From Telluribacter humicola (GTDB lineage: Bacteria; Bacteroidota; Bacteroidia; Cytophagales; Spirosomataceae): a stretch of DNA of 64,000 nt. Made by a program: the position numbers and the translations under genes. Positions 35,824-45,182 of this stretch are shown here, piece by piece; within the stretch, counting starts at the first letter, position 1; the number at the start of each line of letters is the position of its first letter. The DNA lies in NCBI RefSeq assembly GCF_017355935.1, contig NZ_JAFIQT010000003.1, positions 379,450-443,449 on the forward strand, written 5' to 3'. The notes under the pieces were generated by a model, which saw only the letters and a program-made list of their open reading frames with translations, was not told the DNA's origin and searched no databases.

Positions 35824-37200
35824 TCAAAAGCCCGGCTCTTTTATCTCTTTCTCAGTCAATGTGCCGTATTTTTTGACCTGATCTCTGATTTCATCCGCCT
35901 TACCTATTAGTACGAATTGAAGATCTTCCTTCGGGAAGTACTTCCTGATGATGTCATTGGCCTGAGCTACCGTTAGCCCATCCACCTTACTCTGGAACGT
36001 ATTAATATAGCTTTCGTCAAAGCCATAAATAAACATATCTGTAAGCAGACGAGCCAAGGCTCCGGCCGATTCGTACTCCGGTGGAAAATCTCCTTTAACA
36101 TAAGCCTTCGCTGACGCCAGGATCTCTTCGTTCAGCCCGGTGCGATGCAGGCTATCCAGCACCCCCAGCGCCATATCAATGGCTGGTACGGTAGTGGAAT
36201 TCTTGGTAAAGGTACTGATGTAGAAAGTACCTCCGTGCTTCAGACGGTTGAACCGGCTACCCGCTCCGTAAGTCAGGCCGGAGTTGACGCGAAGGGCATC
36301 ATTGAGCCAGGACGTAAACCGGCCTCCCAGTATCGTATTCACTACCAGTATGGGTACATAGTCAGGATTGCTATAAGCTACTCCCTTACCCCCGATCATA
36401 AAGGTTGTTTCGCGGGCGTCCTCTTTATTTACCAATAGTACGCGGCTCTTGTCAAAGGATAAATCAGGAGCGGATCGCTTAATCATTTTTGATTCGGCTG
36501 TCTTCCAGCCACCAAAGAGCGAGGTAATCTTCTTCTTCATGTCAGCCGTGTTGAAGTCGCCCACTACCGCGATAGCCGCATGATCGGTAGTGTAGTGATC
36601 ACGGTAAAAGTTTTTAATCTCCGCTACATTTATTTCTTCTACCGTAGAGCGATTGCCACCGTTGGGAGTTGCATAAGGATACTCATCAAATACAAACTTA
36701 TTAAAGTAGTTCCCAATCACAGACCGTGGACTCTCTTTCTGCTGGGTCAGCTCCAGCAGAGTACGTTCCTTATGCTTGGCAAACTCTGTTTCATTAAATA
36801 CCGGATGCATCAGTACCTGCTGTAATACGTCCAGCATTTTTTCCTGATCCTTCACCGCGAAGGACATACCTACGGTAGCGCTTTCCTTACCGGCACTGCT
36901 GTACAGGTTGGCGCCGACGTAGTCCGTCATTTCTTCGATCTGCTCCTTGGTGTATTTCTGTGTACCAAAGGTCAGCGCATCGGCTGTCAGGCTTGCCAGC
37001 CCATATTTTGCTCCATCGTGGATAGACCCCGCATCAAACACCACCGATACATTGATCAGGGGCACCTCGTGCTGCTCCATCAGGTACACGGTCAGGCCGT
37101 TTTTGAGCTTGAACTTCTCGTATTTAGGTACCTTAAAGTTATTCTGCGCCTGAGCCGACAGCGTAAGCAGAGCCAGGAGCGCTAAAAATATATGTTTCAT
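35824..37200 (-). CDS. M16-family peptidase-like protein lacking the zinc motif
   Basis: A 458-aa exported protein (signal peptide MKHIFLALLALLTLSAQAQ) with the two-lobed M16 fold. In the position where active M16 enzymes have HxxEH it reads KYGLASLTADALTFGT, so the zinc site is absent. A glycine-rich LGGRFTSWLNDALRVNSGLTYGA segment in the second lobe is retained, as in partner subunits. It pairs with the active M16 gene immediately upstream (38630-37308), suggesting a heterodimer in the periplasm that degrades short peptides. Confidence 0.88.
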   Translation of the reverse strand: MKHIFLALLALLTLSAQAQNNFKVPKYEKFKLKNGLTVYLMEQHEVPLINVSVVFDAGSIHDGAKYGLASLTADALTFGTQKYTKEQIEEMTDYVGANLYSSAGKESATVGMSFAVKDQEKMLDVLQQVLMHPVFNETEFAKHKERTLLELTQQKESPRSVIGNYFNKFVFDEYPYATPNGGNRSTVEEINVAEIKNFYRDHYTTDHAAIAVVGDFNTADMKKKITSLFGGWKTAESKMIKRSAPDLSFDKSRVLLVNKEDARETTFMIGGKGVAYSNPDYVPILVVNTILGGRFTSWLNDALRVNSGLTYGAGSRFNRLKHGGTFYISTFTKNSTTVPAIDMALGVLDSLHRTGLNEEILASAKAYVKGDFPPEYESAGALARLLTDMFIYGFDESYINTFQSKVDGLTVAQANDIIRKYFPKEDLQFVLIGKADEIRDQVKKYGTLTEKEIKEPGF

Positions 37201-37205
37201 AGTTT

Positions 37206-37250
37206 ATAGTAGCTTTAAGCTATATGCCTTAGGCGGTAAGCCGCAGGCAA
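37206..37250. repeat. Inverted copy of the AGCTTTAAGC-type repeat
   Basis: Between the two M16 genes lies AGCTTTAAGCTATATGCC. Its 14-nt word at 37219-37232 is the exact reverse complement of 30181-30194, next to the IVS-type pseudogene. It then runs into a small GC-rich hairpin (GCGG-taag-CCGC). Confidence 0.5.
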
Positions 37251-37307
37251 TTTGATTGTAATTTACTTTCCTTTCTGCTTTTCTCCCTTCATCCTTTCCT
37301 CCTTCTC

Positions 37308-38630
37308 CTACTCCCCCTTTTCCGGCAGCAGATACCCTACGGTACGGTTGCGTTCGGTGAAGTACTTAGCCGCTACACGCTTGATATCGGCGGGTGTTAC
37401 TTTCTCATAGAGTTTGGGAGCTTCATAGAGCTTGCGGTAGTCGCCAAAGAACACTTCGTAGGTACCCAGACTATTGGCCTTCCCGTTGATCGTCTCCATC
37501 GTGCGGTAAAACTCCATCAGCTTCTGATTCTTCACCTTCTGTAGCTCATTATCGGTAACGCCTTCCTTGATGACTTTATCCAGTTGCGCCAGGATAGCCT
37601 TTTCCAGTTCAGGAGCCGACACACCATTACCAGCTACAGCATAGATGTAGAACAGGTTAGGGTCGAAGCCCTCGGCAAAGTTCGTAAATATCCGGGCGGC
37701 GATGGTCGTATCCATCACCAGCGACTTCACCAGCCGTGAGGAGTTACCCGATGTCAGGAGACTACTCAGCAGATCCAGCGCATAGTAGTCGGCGTGACCG
37801 GTTTCGGGGGTGTGGTAGGCCAGTAGCAGGTTAGGCGTCGATATATCCTTGTAGGTAGTGACTCGGCGTTCGCCGTTTTGCTCCGGCTCTACGGTTCGTA
37901 CTTTGGGCGGCAGGCCGCGCGCCGGAATGGGCGCCATGTACTGATTGGCCAGCTTGCGTACCTGCTCTACGGTCACATCGCCCACTACCACTACGGTAGC
38001 ATTGTTGGGTGCGTAGTAGGTCTTAAAGTAGTTTTCGAGATCCTGCTGCGTCCAGCTTTTAATATCCGACTCAAAGCCAATGACCGGCAGCATATACGGG
38101 TGCTCCTGGAAAGCCACCGACTTCACCAGTTCACTGATTACCCGGTAATTGCTATTCTCGAGGCCGGTACTCCGCTCCGACAGTACTACCCCGCGCTCAC
38201 TCTCCACCATGGCCGAATCAATGGACAGGTTAGCAATACGGTCTGATTCGAGCTTGAAAATAGTTTCGAGCGCATCCTTCTGAAACCAATCGGTGTAGAC
38301 GGTGACGTTCTCGGTGGTGTAGGCGTTGTTGGAGCCGCCGTTGGCTTCCATGACCCGGTCAAACTGCTTTGGGCCGTAGTTTTTGGAGCCATTGAACATC
38401 ATATGTTCAAAAAAATGCGATAGCCCTGTAATACCATGTACCTCATTACGGGCGCCCACTTTCCAGAACAGGTACATGTTGGCGGTAGGAATGGAATGAT
38501 CTTCCAGCACCAGAAACTTCATGCCGTTGGGCAGGGTGAATGTTTTTACGTCGTCAGGGTTGCTCTGGGCGTAGGTAGTATGTATACCGACCACCATGAG
38601 TACCCCAACTATGAATCTTTGTAGCATCAT
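37308..38630 (-). CDS. M16-family zinc metallopeptidase
   Basis: A 440-aa secreted zinc peptidase. The N-terminus is a signal peptide (MVVGIHTTYAQ region). The inverted zinc motif HFFEH occurs in GLSHFFEHMMFNGSKNYG, followed about 75 residues later by the third zinc ligand in ESERGVVLSERS. It is the catalytic partner of the zinc-less M16 protein downstream. The first residues (MMLQRF) give two possible start codons, at 38630 and 38627. Confidence 0.93.
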   Translation of the reverse strand: MMLQRFIVGVLMVVGIHTTYAQSNPDDVKTFTLPNGMKFLVLEDHSIPTANMYLFWKVGARNEVHGITGLSHFFEHMMFNGSKNYGPKQFDRVMEANGGSNNAYTTENVTVYTDWFQKDALETIFKLESDRIANLSIDSAMVESERGVVLSERSTGLENSNYRVISELVKSVAFQEHPYMLPVIGFESDIKSWTQQDLENYFKTYYAPNNATVVVVGDVTVEQVRKLANQYMAPIPARGLPPKVRTVEPEQNGERRVTTYKDISTPNLLLAYHTPETGHADYYALDLLSSLLTSGNSSRLVKSLVMDTTIAARIFTNFAEGFDPNLFYIYAVAGNGVSAPELEKAILAQLDKVIKEGVTDNELQKVKNQKLMEFYRTMETINGKANSLGTYEVFFGDYRKLYEAPKLYEKVTPADIKRVAAKYFTERNRTVGYLLPEKGE

Positions 38631-38697
38631 ATGGTAAAGAATGGTTCTTGATCTGTAATAATAACGAAAATCAGGGGAAGACGATATCCCTAAAGGA

Positions 38698-38732
38698 TGA
38701 GCGGCTCCTCCGTAATAACGAGAAGCCGCTCA
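38698..38732 (-). terminator. Possible terminator at the 3' end of the utilization locus
   Basis: A 9-bp stem (38698-38706 with 38724-38732) lies about 50 nt beyond the aldolase stop codon. The tail is only weakly T-rich. Confidence 0.4.
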
Positions 38733-38780
38733 GAATAGCTACCCAGATACCGTAGCTATCATACCTATTGCTATATGTTT

Positions 38781-39548
38781 TCAGATCAGATCCAGGTACC
38801 GCTTTACGACATCGGCAGCGGCCCTTTTGAGCAGAGGAGTATCCACCGCAGATGTTACAAAGTGGAAGCCTTTTTCTTTCATTCTGGCGGCAATCTCGGG
38901 AGTCGCACAGTGGATGCCGGCCATCAGACCATACTTGGTCGCTACACTTAGTACCTTGTCGATGGCGTTGAGCAGCTGCGTATCCTCAAAATCACCAATC
39001 TTCTGGATGCCCAGCGCCAGGCTCAGGTCCCACGGCCCTACGTAAAATCCGTCCAGAGAGGGAGTCTGGGCGATGTCTTCTATATTCTTAAATCCACTGC
39101 CCGACTCGATCATGGCCAGCGTCAGTATTTCTTCATTGGAGTGCTGAAAGTAGTCACTGCCCAAGTGCAACTCGGCGCGTAAGGGGCCATAGCTGCGGTA
39201 CCCTACGGGCGGATAGCGGCACGCTCCTACAAACCGCTCCGCTTCCTCACGGGTATTGATCATAGGGCAGATAATGCCCTGCGCCCCCGCATCCAGCATA
39301 CGCATGTGCGTAGCCGGATCATTCCAGGGAACACGCACCAGCGGCACCGTATCCGTAGTACCAATAGCCTGCAGCATGGGCAGAATAGCCGACAGATCCG
39401 AGGCCAGACCATGCTGGGCATCGATGGTCAGGGCATCAAAACCGGCATGAGCCAGTATTTCGGCCGTCCAGGAAGACGGAATGGTAATCCAGGCATTGTT
39501 TACAGCGCTATTCTGACGCCAGAGTTCTTTCAGTCGGTTGGTACGCAT
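38781..39548 (-). CDS. HpcH/HpaI-family class II aldolase (RhmA/GarL-like)
   Basis: A 255-aa cytoplasmic metal-dependent aldolase. The catalytic His occurs in DAQHGLASDL, the metal Glu and Asp in MIESGSGFKNIEDI and FYVGPWDLSLALG, and a substrate Arg in LVRVPWNDP. Family members cleave 2-keto-3-deoxy acid sugars (glucarate, rhamnonate or KDG-like) to pyruvate and an aldehyde. As the most distal gene of the locus it would finish the breakdown of keto-deoxy acids produced by the lyase and dehydrogenases. Exact substrate is uncertain. Confidence 0.85.
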   Translation of the reverse strand: MRTNRLKELWRQNSAVNNAWITIPSSWTAEILAHAGFDALTIDAQHGLASDLSAILPMLQAIGTTDTVPLVRVPWNDPATHMRMLDAGAQGIICPMINTREEAERFVGACRYPPVGYRSYGPLRAELHLGSDYFQHSNEEILTLAMIESGSGFKNIEDIAQTPSLDGFYVGPWDLSLALGIQKIGDFEDTQLLNAIDKVLSVATKYGLMAGIHCATPEIAARMKEKGFHFVTSAVDTPLLKRAAADVVKRYLDLI

Positions 39549-39591
39549 GGTAGTTGATTACATTGTGCGACTGAAAATAAGTGATTCTTCT

Positions 39592-40993
39592 TTATAAAGA
39601 AAAGCGCCACTGGTTAGTCTGATTCTCCTTAAGGTGAAATTCGCGGGTACTTTGACTGCCGTCAGGTTGGGTTACTACTACCTGATAACGCCCTCCAAAA
39701 CCCCGGAACCCCGCTTGTCCGCTATTGTCCGTTGAAAGTTTTACATCCCTGGTCATCCAGTCTTCTTTAATCAGTTTTTTGAGCCGGGTGTACACGGGTT
39801 TAGGATTGAAATCCTTATCCACCAGACCACCGCCTTTCAGCCAGATCATACGGTCGGAGAAGCCCCACCAGTGGATGGAAACCATCGCCGGATGGCTGAA
39901 CGCCAGGGTGTAAAACTGCTCGGCAAAATCGGCCTGGGTTTGCTCGGTCCAGGTACCTTCGCGCCAACCGCCGGTAATGGCCTTACCCGACGACTGTGGA
40001 ATAAACTCGGTAATGTGCAGGGGTAAGCCAAATTCGTTGAGCCGGTTGAAGGTTTCCATTACTTCCACCGGAGAAAACCAACGGTCCTGGGGCTCGTGCG
40101 CCTGAATGCCAATACCCGTCACCGGCACGTTGCGTTTTTTCAACTCTTTGATGAGCTGGTAGTACTTCTCGCGGACTTCGGGCCGCGCAATGACGTAAAA
40201 CTCATTGATAATAAAGTCGCCCGTTGAATCGGCCTGGTGCGCCCAGCGGTAGGAGTTCTCAACCCAGGGAATCGTTTCTTCCAGCGTAATTCCCTTGACG
40301 TTGTAGCGGGTACCTTCGTTGATTTCGCCCGAGGTATTGCGGGAGTCTTTCAGGGCCCGCTCCCAGGGAACCGTCGTAACGGGTTCATTCACCACGTCCC
40401 ACATCCGGATCTGATCTTTGAATCCGGGCCCGGTACAGGTCCGTGGCCTGCTCGGCGGGTAGTTTCAGGAGCCAGCGGGGCGTACCGGCGGTATGGGTCC
40501 AGCCCAGCGTGTGGCCTTTGGGCGTAACACCGTTCTGTTTGCACCAATCGAGTTTTTCCTGCAGCTTCTGCCACTGGGGTTTCCCCTGCTGCCCTTCATA
40601 GGGCGACCACTTTACGGTAAGTTCCGTGAAGTTGTACAACCCTTTGAACATATCGGTAAATTTCTGGGCTTCCTCGGGTTTGAGGTCAGAGCGTAAAACT
40701 TCCTCCGAAAGGTTGCCGAACAGAAAGTCCTGTGTGAGTTGATTGACCTCTACTTTCAGGTTACGGAGTACCTTACCCGCCGCGTCAGTCACGGTCAGTT
40801 CGGCATTGCCTTTGCGGTATTTTTCAATATTCTCCCGGGCCTGCCTGAGGTATTGTTCTTCCAGTCGCTGACGCTCCTCAACTGATACATGCTTCGGGAA
40901 ACCTGCCGCGGAAGCCGGATGAGCGACTTGCTGTGCCCACGTAGGTGCCCAAACCCCGGATAACAGCAGTACTAACAGAAGTATCTTATTCAT
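39592..40993 (-). pseudogene. GH10 endo-1,4-beta-xylanase interrupted by a frameshift
   Basis: The first frame runs from the ATG at 40993 (signal peptide MNKILLLVLLLSGVWAPTWA) through an N-terminal beta domain to LYRARI and ends at 40385. A second frame continues at once with KDQIRMWDVVNEPV to the stop at 39592. One extra base near 40419-40423 accounts for the break. The second part holds both catalytic Glu residues, in WDVVNEP and LHITEF. Without the shift this would be a normal secreted xylanase of about 465 aa. It is either a recent pseudogene, a phase-variable site or a sequencing error; no homopolymer longer than three is present at the shift. Confidence 0.85.
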
Positions 40994-41028
40994 AACACGA
41001 AACCTTGGGGTAGAAAAAGGGTACACTA

Positions 41029-43101
41029 TCACTTTGCCAGGAGGGCTGTTACCTCACCGGTTAACTTTTCTCTGGCTTTCAGATTCATTTTTTTATCACC
41101 ACGGTACCAGTGCTGCCACTTTTCTCCAGCCGCATTCTGGGCCTGTGCCTTTTTGATTGGTTCAAATGCCGACAGGGCATTCCGTAGGTGCATCTGCGCT
41201 TGCTCTTTTCTACCTTCGTTCAGGGCCAGTCTGGCCTCCAGCACGGATTCGTACCAGTTTTCCAATCCCAACATGATTGTTAGTTGAGTCAGCAAGTTAG
41301 TTTCAAAAAAGCGCCGGGATGCCTCATCCAGTTGAGGAAGTACCTGTTTTGCCATGCGGTCGGCCTCCTGGTGGCCCTGTTTCTGTTTTTTTAGCTGCTG
41401 AAGGGTGCCAGGCACTCCCAACGCTTCACCCCGCATGTCGGCCAAAGCTGTCCTGGCCCACCTGCCTTCTTCCGTATCCTGTTTTTTACGCTCCTGCAAA
41501 GCCTGATATTGGGCGGGATCGGTTAGTTGCAGCCTTAGGTCATGCAGCACCGAGGTAGCGCCACTGTTGGTCTGCCCATCCATTAAAATAGGTGTACCCG
41601 TTTTAGAATTAAGGGCAAATGCCCCGAAGTAGGTATCATACACCCGTTGCACGGCCGGAGCAGAAGTACCAAAACGATCAGCAAACCATTTTTTACTCAC
41701 GTCCTCAGCCCTTTCCTGACTAAACTGGTTCATCATGGCCGCCGAGGTAGCGATGCCGTACACAAACTCCCGCAGGTTAGACACATTCATGATGGCATAG
41801 GTTGTATCACCTTTTTTTACTACCTCGTTTAGTACCTTTCGGGTTTGGGCTGGAGGTACTATCTGCACCAGATGCGGCCCCGACCCCCACAGCTGATGGT
41901 GGTAGTACACACCGTAGGTGTTGTCGCGGGTGCGGGGGGTATCTTTAAAATCCTGCTGCATACGCCAGCCCGGGCTGTTATCAGAAAACACCATGGTGAC
42001 TCCCTTGGGAATGACCAAATGTCCCTGCTGATTTAACACGGATCCTTCTGCCCATAAAGTAGTAGTTACGGGCGGCTGGGGCCGTGTGTCCACCTGCCGG
42101 ATAATTTCAGATTGGACCCGCATGGCCTCGGATATGAGTCTGCCCCGTTCCGCATCGCTTTGGGGAACTCCCGGGTCGGCCATCCACATGGGCCGGTCGG
42201 CAATGCCGCGCAGACCTATCTGCCAGATCACGTTGGGGTACTCTGCCCATTCCCGGGCGTACACCCGCCACACCTCCTCGAGATTAGCGCGGTTGCTGTA
42301 AAAGGAAAAGAGCGGTTTATCGCCGTTTTTTTCCTTCCAGTAGTTAAAGTAGGTAAAAGCGCTGACACCCATGGGTTCAACATGATGCATGGATACAAAC
42401 ACGCCGCGCCTGGCCGCAATTTTGACCAGTTCGGCCTCGGCCGGATTACGGATATCAATAAAACTGGCGGGAATAATAAGGTTCAGGCGGCAGCGTACCA
42501 GCGACTCCACCACCTTTTCCATAATAGCCGGATTGACCACCTCACCGTAGTAGGGATAGTCAATGTTTCTTTTGCCCCCGCTGGGGTACCATTCGGTCAG
42601 CAGATCTTCATCGTTGATAAACCAGCCCCGGTACTTGAAAGTTGGCTTCCCTGCTGATAACAAAACCCGGTTCCAACTAAGGGTAGTGCGTTTTTCAGGT
42701 TCCCGATCCGACCAGAAGTAAAGGGGGTCAACGCGAAGGTACTCTTCCAGAAAATGATAAATTCCGAACATCGTACCGCGTTCGTCGCTACCTTTTATAT
42801 ACAGGTTCCCGTCGCGGCTGGTCACATCGTACATTTCCCAGGCACCTTTGTTTTGGGTCGAAATGGATATAAAGGTACCCTGGGTGGGAACGGAAGAAAC
42901 TATTCTAAGGGTTTTGCCCGTAATTTTCTGAACATCCTGCACCAGGTCCGCCGCCGCCAGGTGCACACAGGACGGCTCGCTGGCGGCAAGTACTATAACG
43001 GCCTGCTGATTGGTACTCACCAGGGTAAATCCGGATACTTCTTGTGAATAAACCGGAATTGTGATTATCCAAAAACAAAGTAAAAGGACCAGGCTACGCA
43101 T
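41029..43101 (-). CDS. GH115 alpha-glucuronidase-like enzyme
   Basis: A 690-aa exported protein (signal ending PVYSQ) matching GH115 enzymes that remove (4-O-methyl)glucuronic acid side chains from xylan. It contains the family regions KYRGWFINDEDLLTEW, SMHHVEPMGVSAFTYF and WQIGLRGIADRPMW, and the late TYGVYYHHQLWGSGPHL. The length is shorter than the approximately 800-950 aa of many members, lacking part of the C-terminal domains. It lies directly upstream of the GH10 gene; together they would debranch and cut glucuronoxylan. Confidence 0.88.
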   Translation of the reverse strand: MRSLVLLLCFWIITIPVYSQEVSGFTLVSTNQQAVIVLAASEPSCVHLAAADLVQDVQKITGKTLRIVSSVPTQGTFISISTQNKGAWEMYDVTSRDGNLYIKGSDERGTMFGIYHFLEEYLRVDPLYFWSDREPEKRTTLSWNRVLLSAGKPTFKYRGWFINDEDLLTEWYPSGGKRNIDYPYYGEVVNPAIMEKVVESLVRCRLNLIIPASFIDIRNPAEAELVKIAARRGVFVSMHHVEPMGVSAFTYFNYWKEKNGDKPLFSFYSNRANLEEVWRVYAREWAEYPNVIWQIGLRGIADRPMWMADPGVPQSDAERGRLISEAMRVQSEIIRQVDTRPQPPVTTTLWAEGSVLNQQGHLVIPKGVTMVFSDNSPGWRMQQDFKDTPRTRDNTYGVYYHHQLWGSGPHLVQIVPPAQTRKVLNEVVKKGDTTYAIMNVSNLREFVYGIATSAAMMNQFSQERAEDVSKKWFADRFGTSAPAVQRVYDTYFGAFALNSKTGTPILMDGQTNSGATSVLHDLRLQLTDPAQYQALQERKKQDTEEGRWARTALADMRGEALGVPGTLQQLKKQKQGHQEADRMAKQVLPQLDEASRRFFETNLLTQLTIMLGLENWYESVLEARLALNEGRKEQAQMHLRNALSAFEPIKKAQAQNAAGEKWQHWYRGDKKMNLKAREKLTGEVTALLAK

Positions 43102-43162
43102 AACGAAAATGGGTTAGATGTAAGTTGGAACAACGGAAAACACCTTGGTCATTGAGCCATAC

Positions 43163-44176
43163 TTACTGGCAGGCCAGCAGGTACTTCATACCCGCCGGAT
43201 TGCTATCGATGGTTTCAAAAACCGACTGGGCCTCGGCCAGGGGGGCTACCTGGGTAATGAGTTTGTCCAGGGGTAGCTCTCCACTCGCGGCCAGGGCAAT
43301 GGCTTCCTCAAAATCCTGCGGCTCGTACACCCGCGCCCCGATCAGCCGGAGTTCCCGCCAGAAAAACCGGAACAGGTCGACCGATTTGGGTTGCGCATGG
43401 ATAGCTACCATGACGATGCGTCCCCGCGCCCGCGGCAGCTGGGTCATGCTGTTCACACCCGCCTGTACACCCGATACCTCAAATACCAGGTCGGCCATGG
43501 CTCCTTCCGTAAACTCCTCTACCGCTGCCACCAGATCAGCTTCCAATGGGTTTACCGCCGTCAGGCCAAGCGATTCGGCCAGTTCGAGGCGGCTGGGGTT
43601 TACTTCTGAAATAAGTACCCTCGCTCCTTTGTGCTGGGCTACCAGCGCAATGAGCATACCGATGGGACCGCCCCCGATAACTACTACGCTTTCGCCCGCC
43701 TGCAGCTCACCCAGGCGTACATCGTGGCAGGCCACCGCCAGGGGCTCGATGAGCGCGCCGATTTCCAGCGAAAGCAGATTGGGCAGGCGGTGCAGAGTGT
43801 GGGCGGGTACGTTCCAGTACTGCTGCATACCGCCGGAGGTATCAATACCGATAAATTTGAGGTTTCTGCCGATGTGGTTCTGACCGTAGTCAGACGGGTG
43901 CTCGGCCCCGGGTTGTAAGGGGCGTACGGCCACCCGGTCACCTACCTGCCAGCCCGTTACGCCTTCGCCCAGCTCGGCGATTTCGGCGGATACTTCGTGG
44001 CCAATGACCTGCGGTATGCGCACCCGCTGGTCCATGTTGCCGTGGTAGATATGCACATCGGTACCACACACGCCACAGTAGGCTACCTTCAGCCGGACTT
44101 CGCCCGCTTGCAGAGGTACTATGTCGGCATCCTGCACCTCAAAAGATTTATTTCCTGTATAGTATAGCGCTTTCAT
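43163..44176 (-). CDS. Zinc-type alcohol/polyol dehydrogenase (MDR family)
   Basis: A 337-aa cytoplasmic NAD(P)-dependent dehydrogenase. Catalytic zinc ligands are visible in VAYCGVCGTDVHIYHG (Cys) and IGHEVSAEI (His/Glu), and the Rossmann motif is VVIGGGPIGMLIALVA. The structural zinc loop with four Cys is absent, replaced by PLQPGAEHPSDYGQNH. This resembles sorbitol/threonine-type and sugar-acid dehydrogenases in uronate catabolic clusters. A sugar or uronic acid derivative is the probable substrate. It lies between GH115 and the VOC genes. Confidence 0.85.
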   Translation of the reverse strand: MKALYYTGNKSFEVQDADIVPLQAGEVRLKVAYCGVCGTDVHIYHGNMDQRVRIPQVIGHEVSAEIAELGEGVTGWQVGDRVAVRPLQPGAEHPSDYGQNHIGRNLKFIGIDTSGGMQQYWNVPAHTLHRLPNLLSLEIGALIEPLAVACHDVRLGELQAGESVVVIGGGPIGMLIALVAQHKGARVLISEVNPSRLELAESLGLTAVNPLEADLVAAVEEFTEGAMADLVFEVSGVQAGVNSMTQLPRARGRIVMVAIHAQPKSVDLFRFFWRELRLIGARVYEPQDFEEAIALAASGELPLDKLITQVAPLAEAQSVFETIDSNPAGMKYLLACQ

Positions 44177-44290
44177 AAGGGATTAAGTAGGTAATAGCTA
44201 TTAGGTTGTTAGCAATTAGCTATGTTAAATTTTTGATTTACAGTAGATTATAAACAATTCAACAGAAGTTAATTCACTATTTGAATATAA

Positions 44291-44680
44291 CTACTGTGGC
44301 CTTTCCACGAGTTGTAGTACGTTATTCTCCGGGTCAAAGAAAGTTCTTACTTTTCCGCCACCCGTAGCGGGAGAAAGTACACTCGACCACTTGATCTGGT
44401 GAGCGTCCAGGTGGGCGATAGCCGCCTCGATGTCATCTACTTTCAGGGCCACGTGCGACCAGCCCGGCGTCAGATTGGTACGAACCGGCCGTGGGTTACC
44501 ATCAACGGGTAGTATTTCCAGAATGGAGCCGTCCTCGGCTTTTAGCAGCCAGATGGGACGGGGATCTTTGAAAAGAAGTTCATACCCCAACACTTCACAG
44601 TACCAGTTGGCTAGCTTTTCCACATTTTCAGCGGCCACCGCCGGATGGTCTATGCCTTTCACTTTAAATTTTTCCATCAT
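44291..44680 (-). CDS. VOC-superfamily (glyoxalase/dioxygenase fold) protein, copy 2
   Basis: A 129-aa protein. The frame is open upstream into the neighbouring VOC gene, but the family start is the ATGATG at 44680/44677 (MEKFKVKGIDHPAVA). It contains the paired beta-alpha-beta-beta-beta units with the likely metal ligands His in GIDHPAVA, Glu in SILEILP and His in WSHVALKVDD, plus a Glu near the end in NNVLQLVERP. It is about 45 percent similar by eye to the VOC gene upstream, so the two are a tandem duplication. Function in the locus is unknown. Confidence 0.8.
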   Translation of the reverse strand: MMEKFKVKGIDHPAVAAENVEKLANWYCEVLGYELLFKDPRPIWLLKAEDGSILEILPVDGNPRPVRTNLTPGWSHVALKVDDIEAAIAHLDAHQIKWSSVLSPATGGGKVRTFFDPENNVLQLVERPQ

Positions 44681-44751
44681 CGAAAGATTTTTTGCAGAAT
44701 GAATAACGCCTGAACCCGGAGGTAAGAGAGTGCAGACGGAGTATATATAGA

Positions 44752-45162
44752 TTAGCCTCTTTCCAGAATCTGAATCATGTTTCCTTCGCCGTCCAGGGCG
44801 TTGCGTACTTTCCCGCCGCCGATGGCGTTGATGACGTTCCCGGTCCATTGAATCCCTTTTTGGTCCAGAATCCGGATGGCTTCTTCCAGATTACGCACCC
44901 GGAAAGCGATGTGCGACCAGCCGGGCGTCCAGGTGGTGCGTTCCTGACGCAGCGTACTGTCTTTGGGCATCACTTCCAGCAAGGTACCGTCGGGCGCTCT
45001 CAGCATCCAGACCGGTTGGCCCTGCGGGCCACCCGTTGGGTGATGAAACCATTTCTCATAGCCTAGCATATCGCAGTACCAGTTGCTAAGTCTTTCCACG
45101 TCATCGGCGGCAATGGCCGGATGGTCAATGCCCGTAAAATTCAGTTTTTCAGTATTGTCCAT
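44752..45162 (-). CDS. VOC-superfamily protein, copy 1
   Basis: A 136-aa protein with the same pattern as copy 2: FTGIDHPAIAADDVERLSNW, LLEVMPKDS, GWSHIAFRVRNLEEAI and MIQILERG. The metal-ligand positions are kept. The 20-nt gap to the lyase gene places it firmly in the same transcript. VOC enzymes include isomerases, epimerases and ring-opening dioxygenases; a role in processing an unsaturated or keto uronate is possible but speculative. Confidence 0.82.
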   Translation of the reverse strand: MDNTEKLNFTGIDHPAIAADDVERLSNWYCDMLGYEKWFHHPTGGPQGQPVWMLRAPDGTLLEVMPKDSTLRQERTTWTPGWSHIAFRVRNLEEAIRILDQKGIQWTGNVINAIGGGKVRNALDGEGNMIQILERG

Positions 45163-45182
45163 TTCTAATAAAGTATGTCTGA

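Noticed and set aside
42112-42657. Long plus-strand open frame opposite GH115, and similar ones at 43125-43883, 50683-51501 and 49717-50379
   Set aside because: They are antisense shadows of well-supported genes: composition is Pro/Arg/Gly/His rich, with no domain motifs or plausible starts.
44177-44290. AT-rich gap with TAATAGCTATTA and TAGCAATTAGCTA palindromes upstream of the dehydrogenase gene
   Set aside because: Words resemble the dispersed repeats only weakly and are too short and low in complexity to call.
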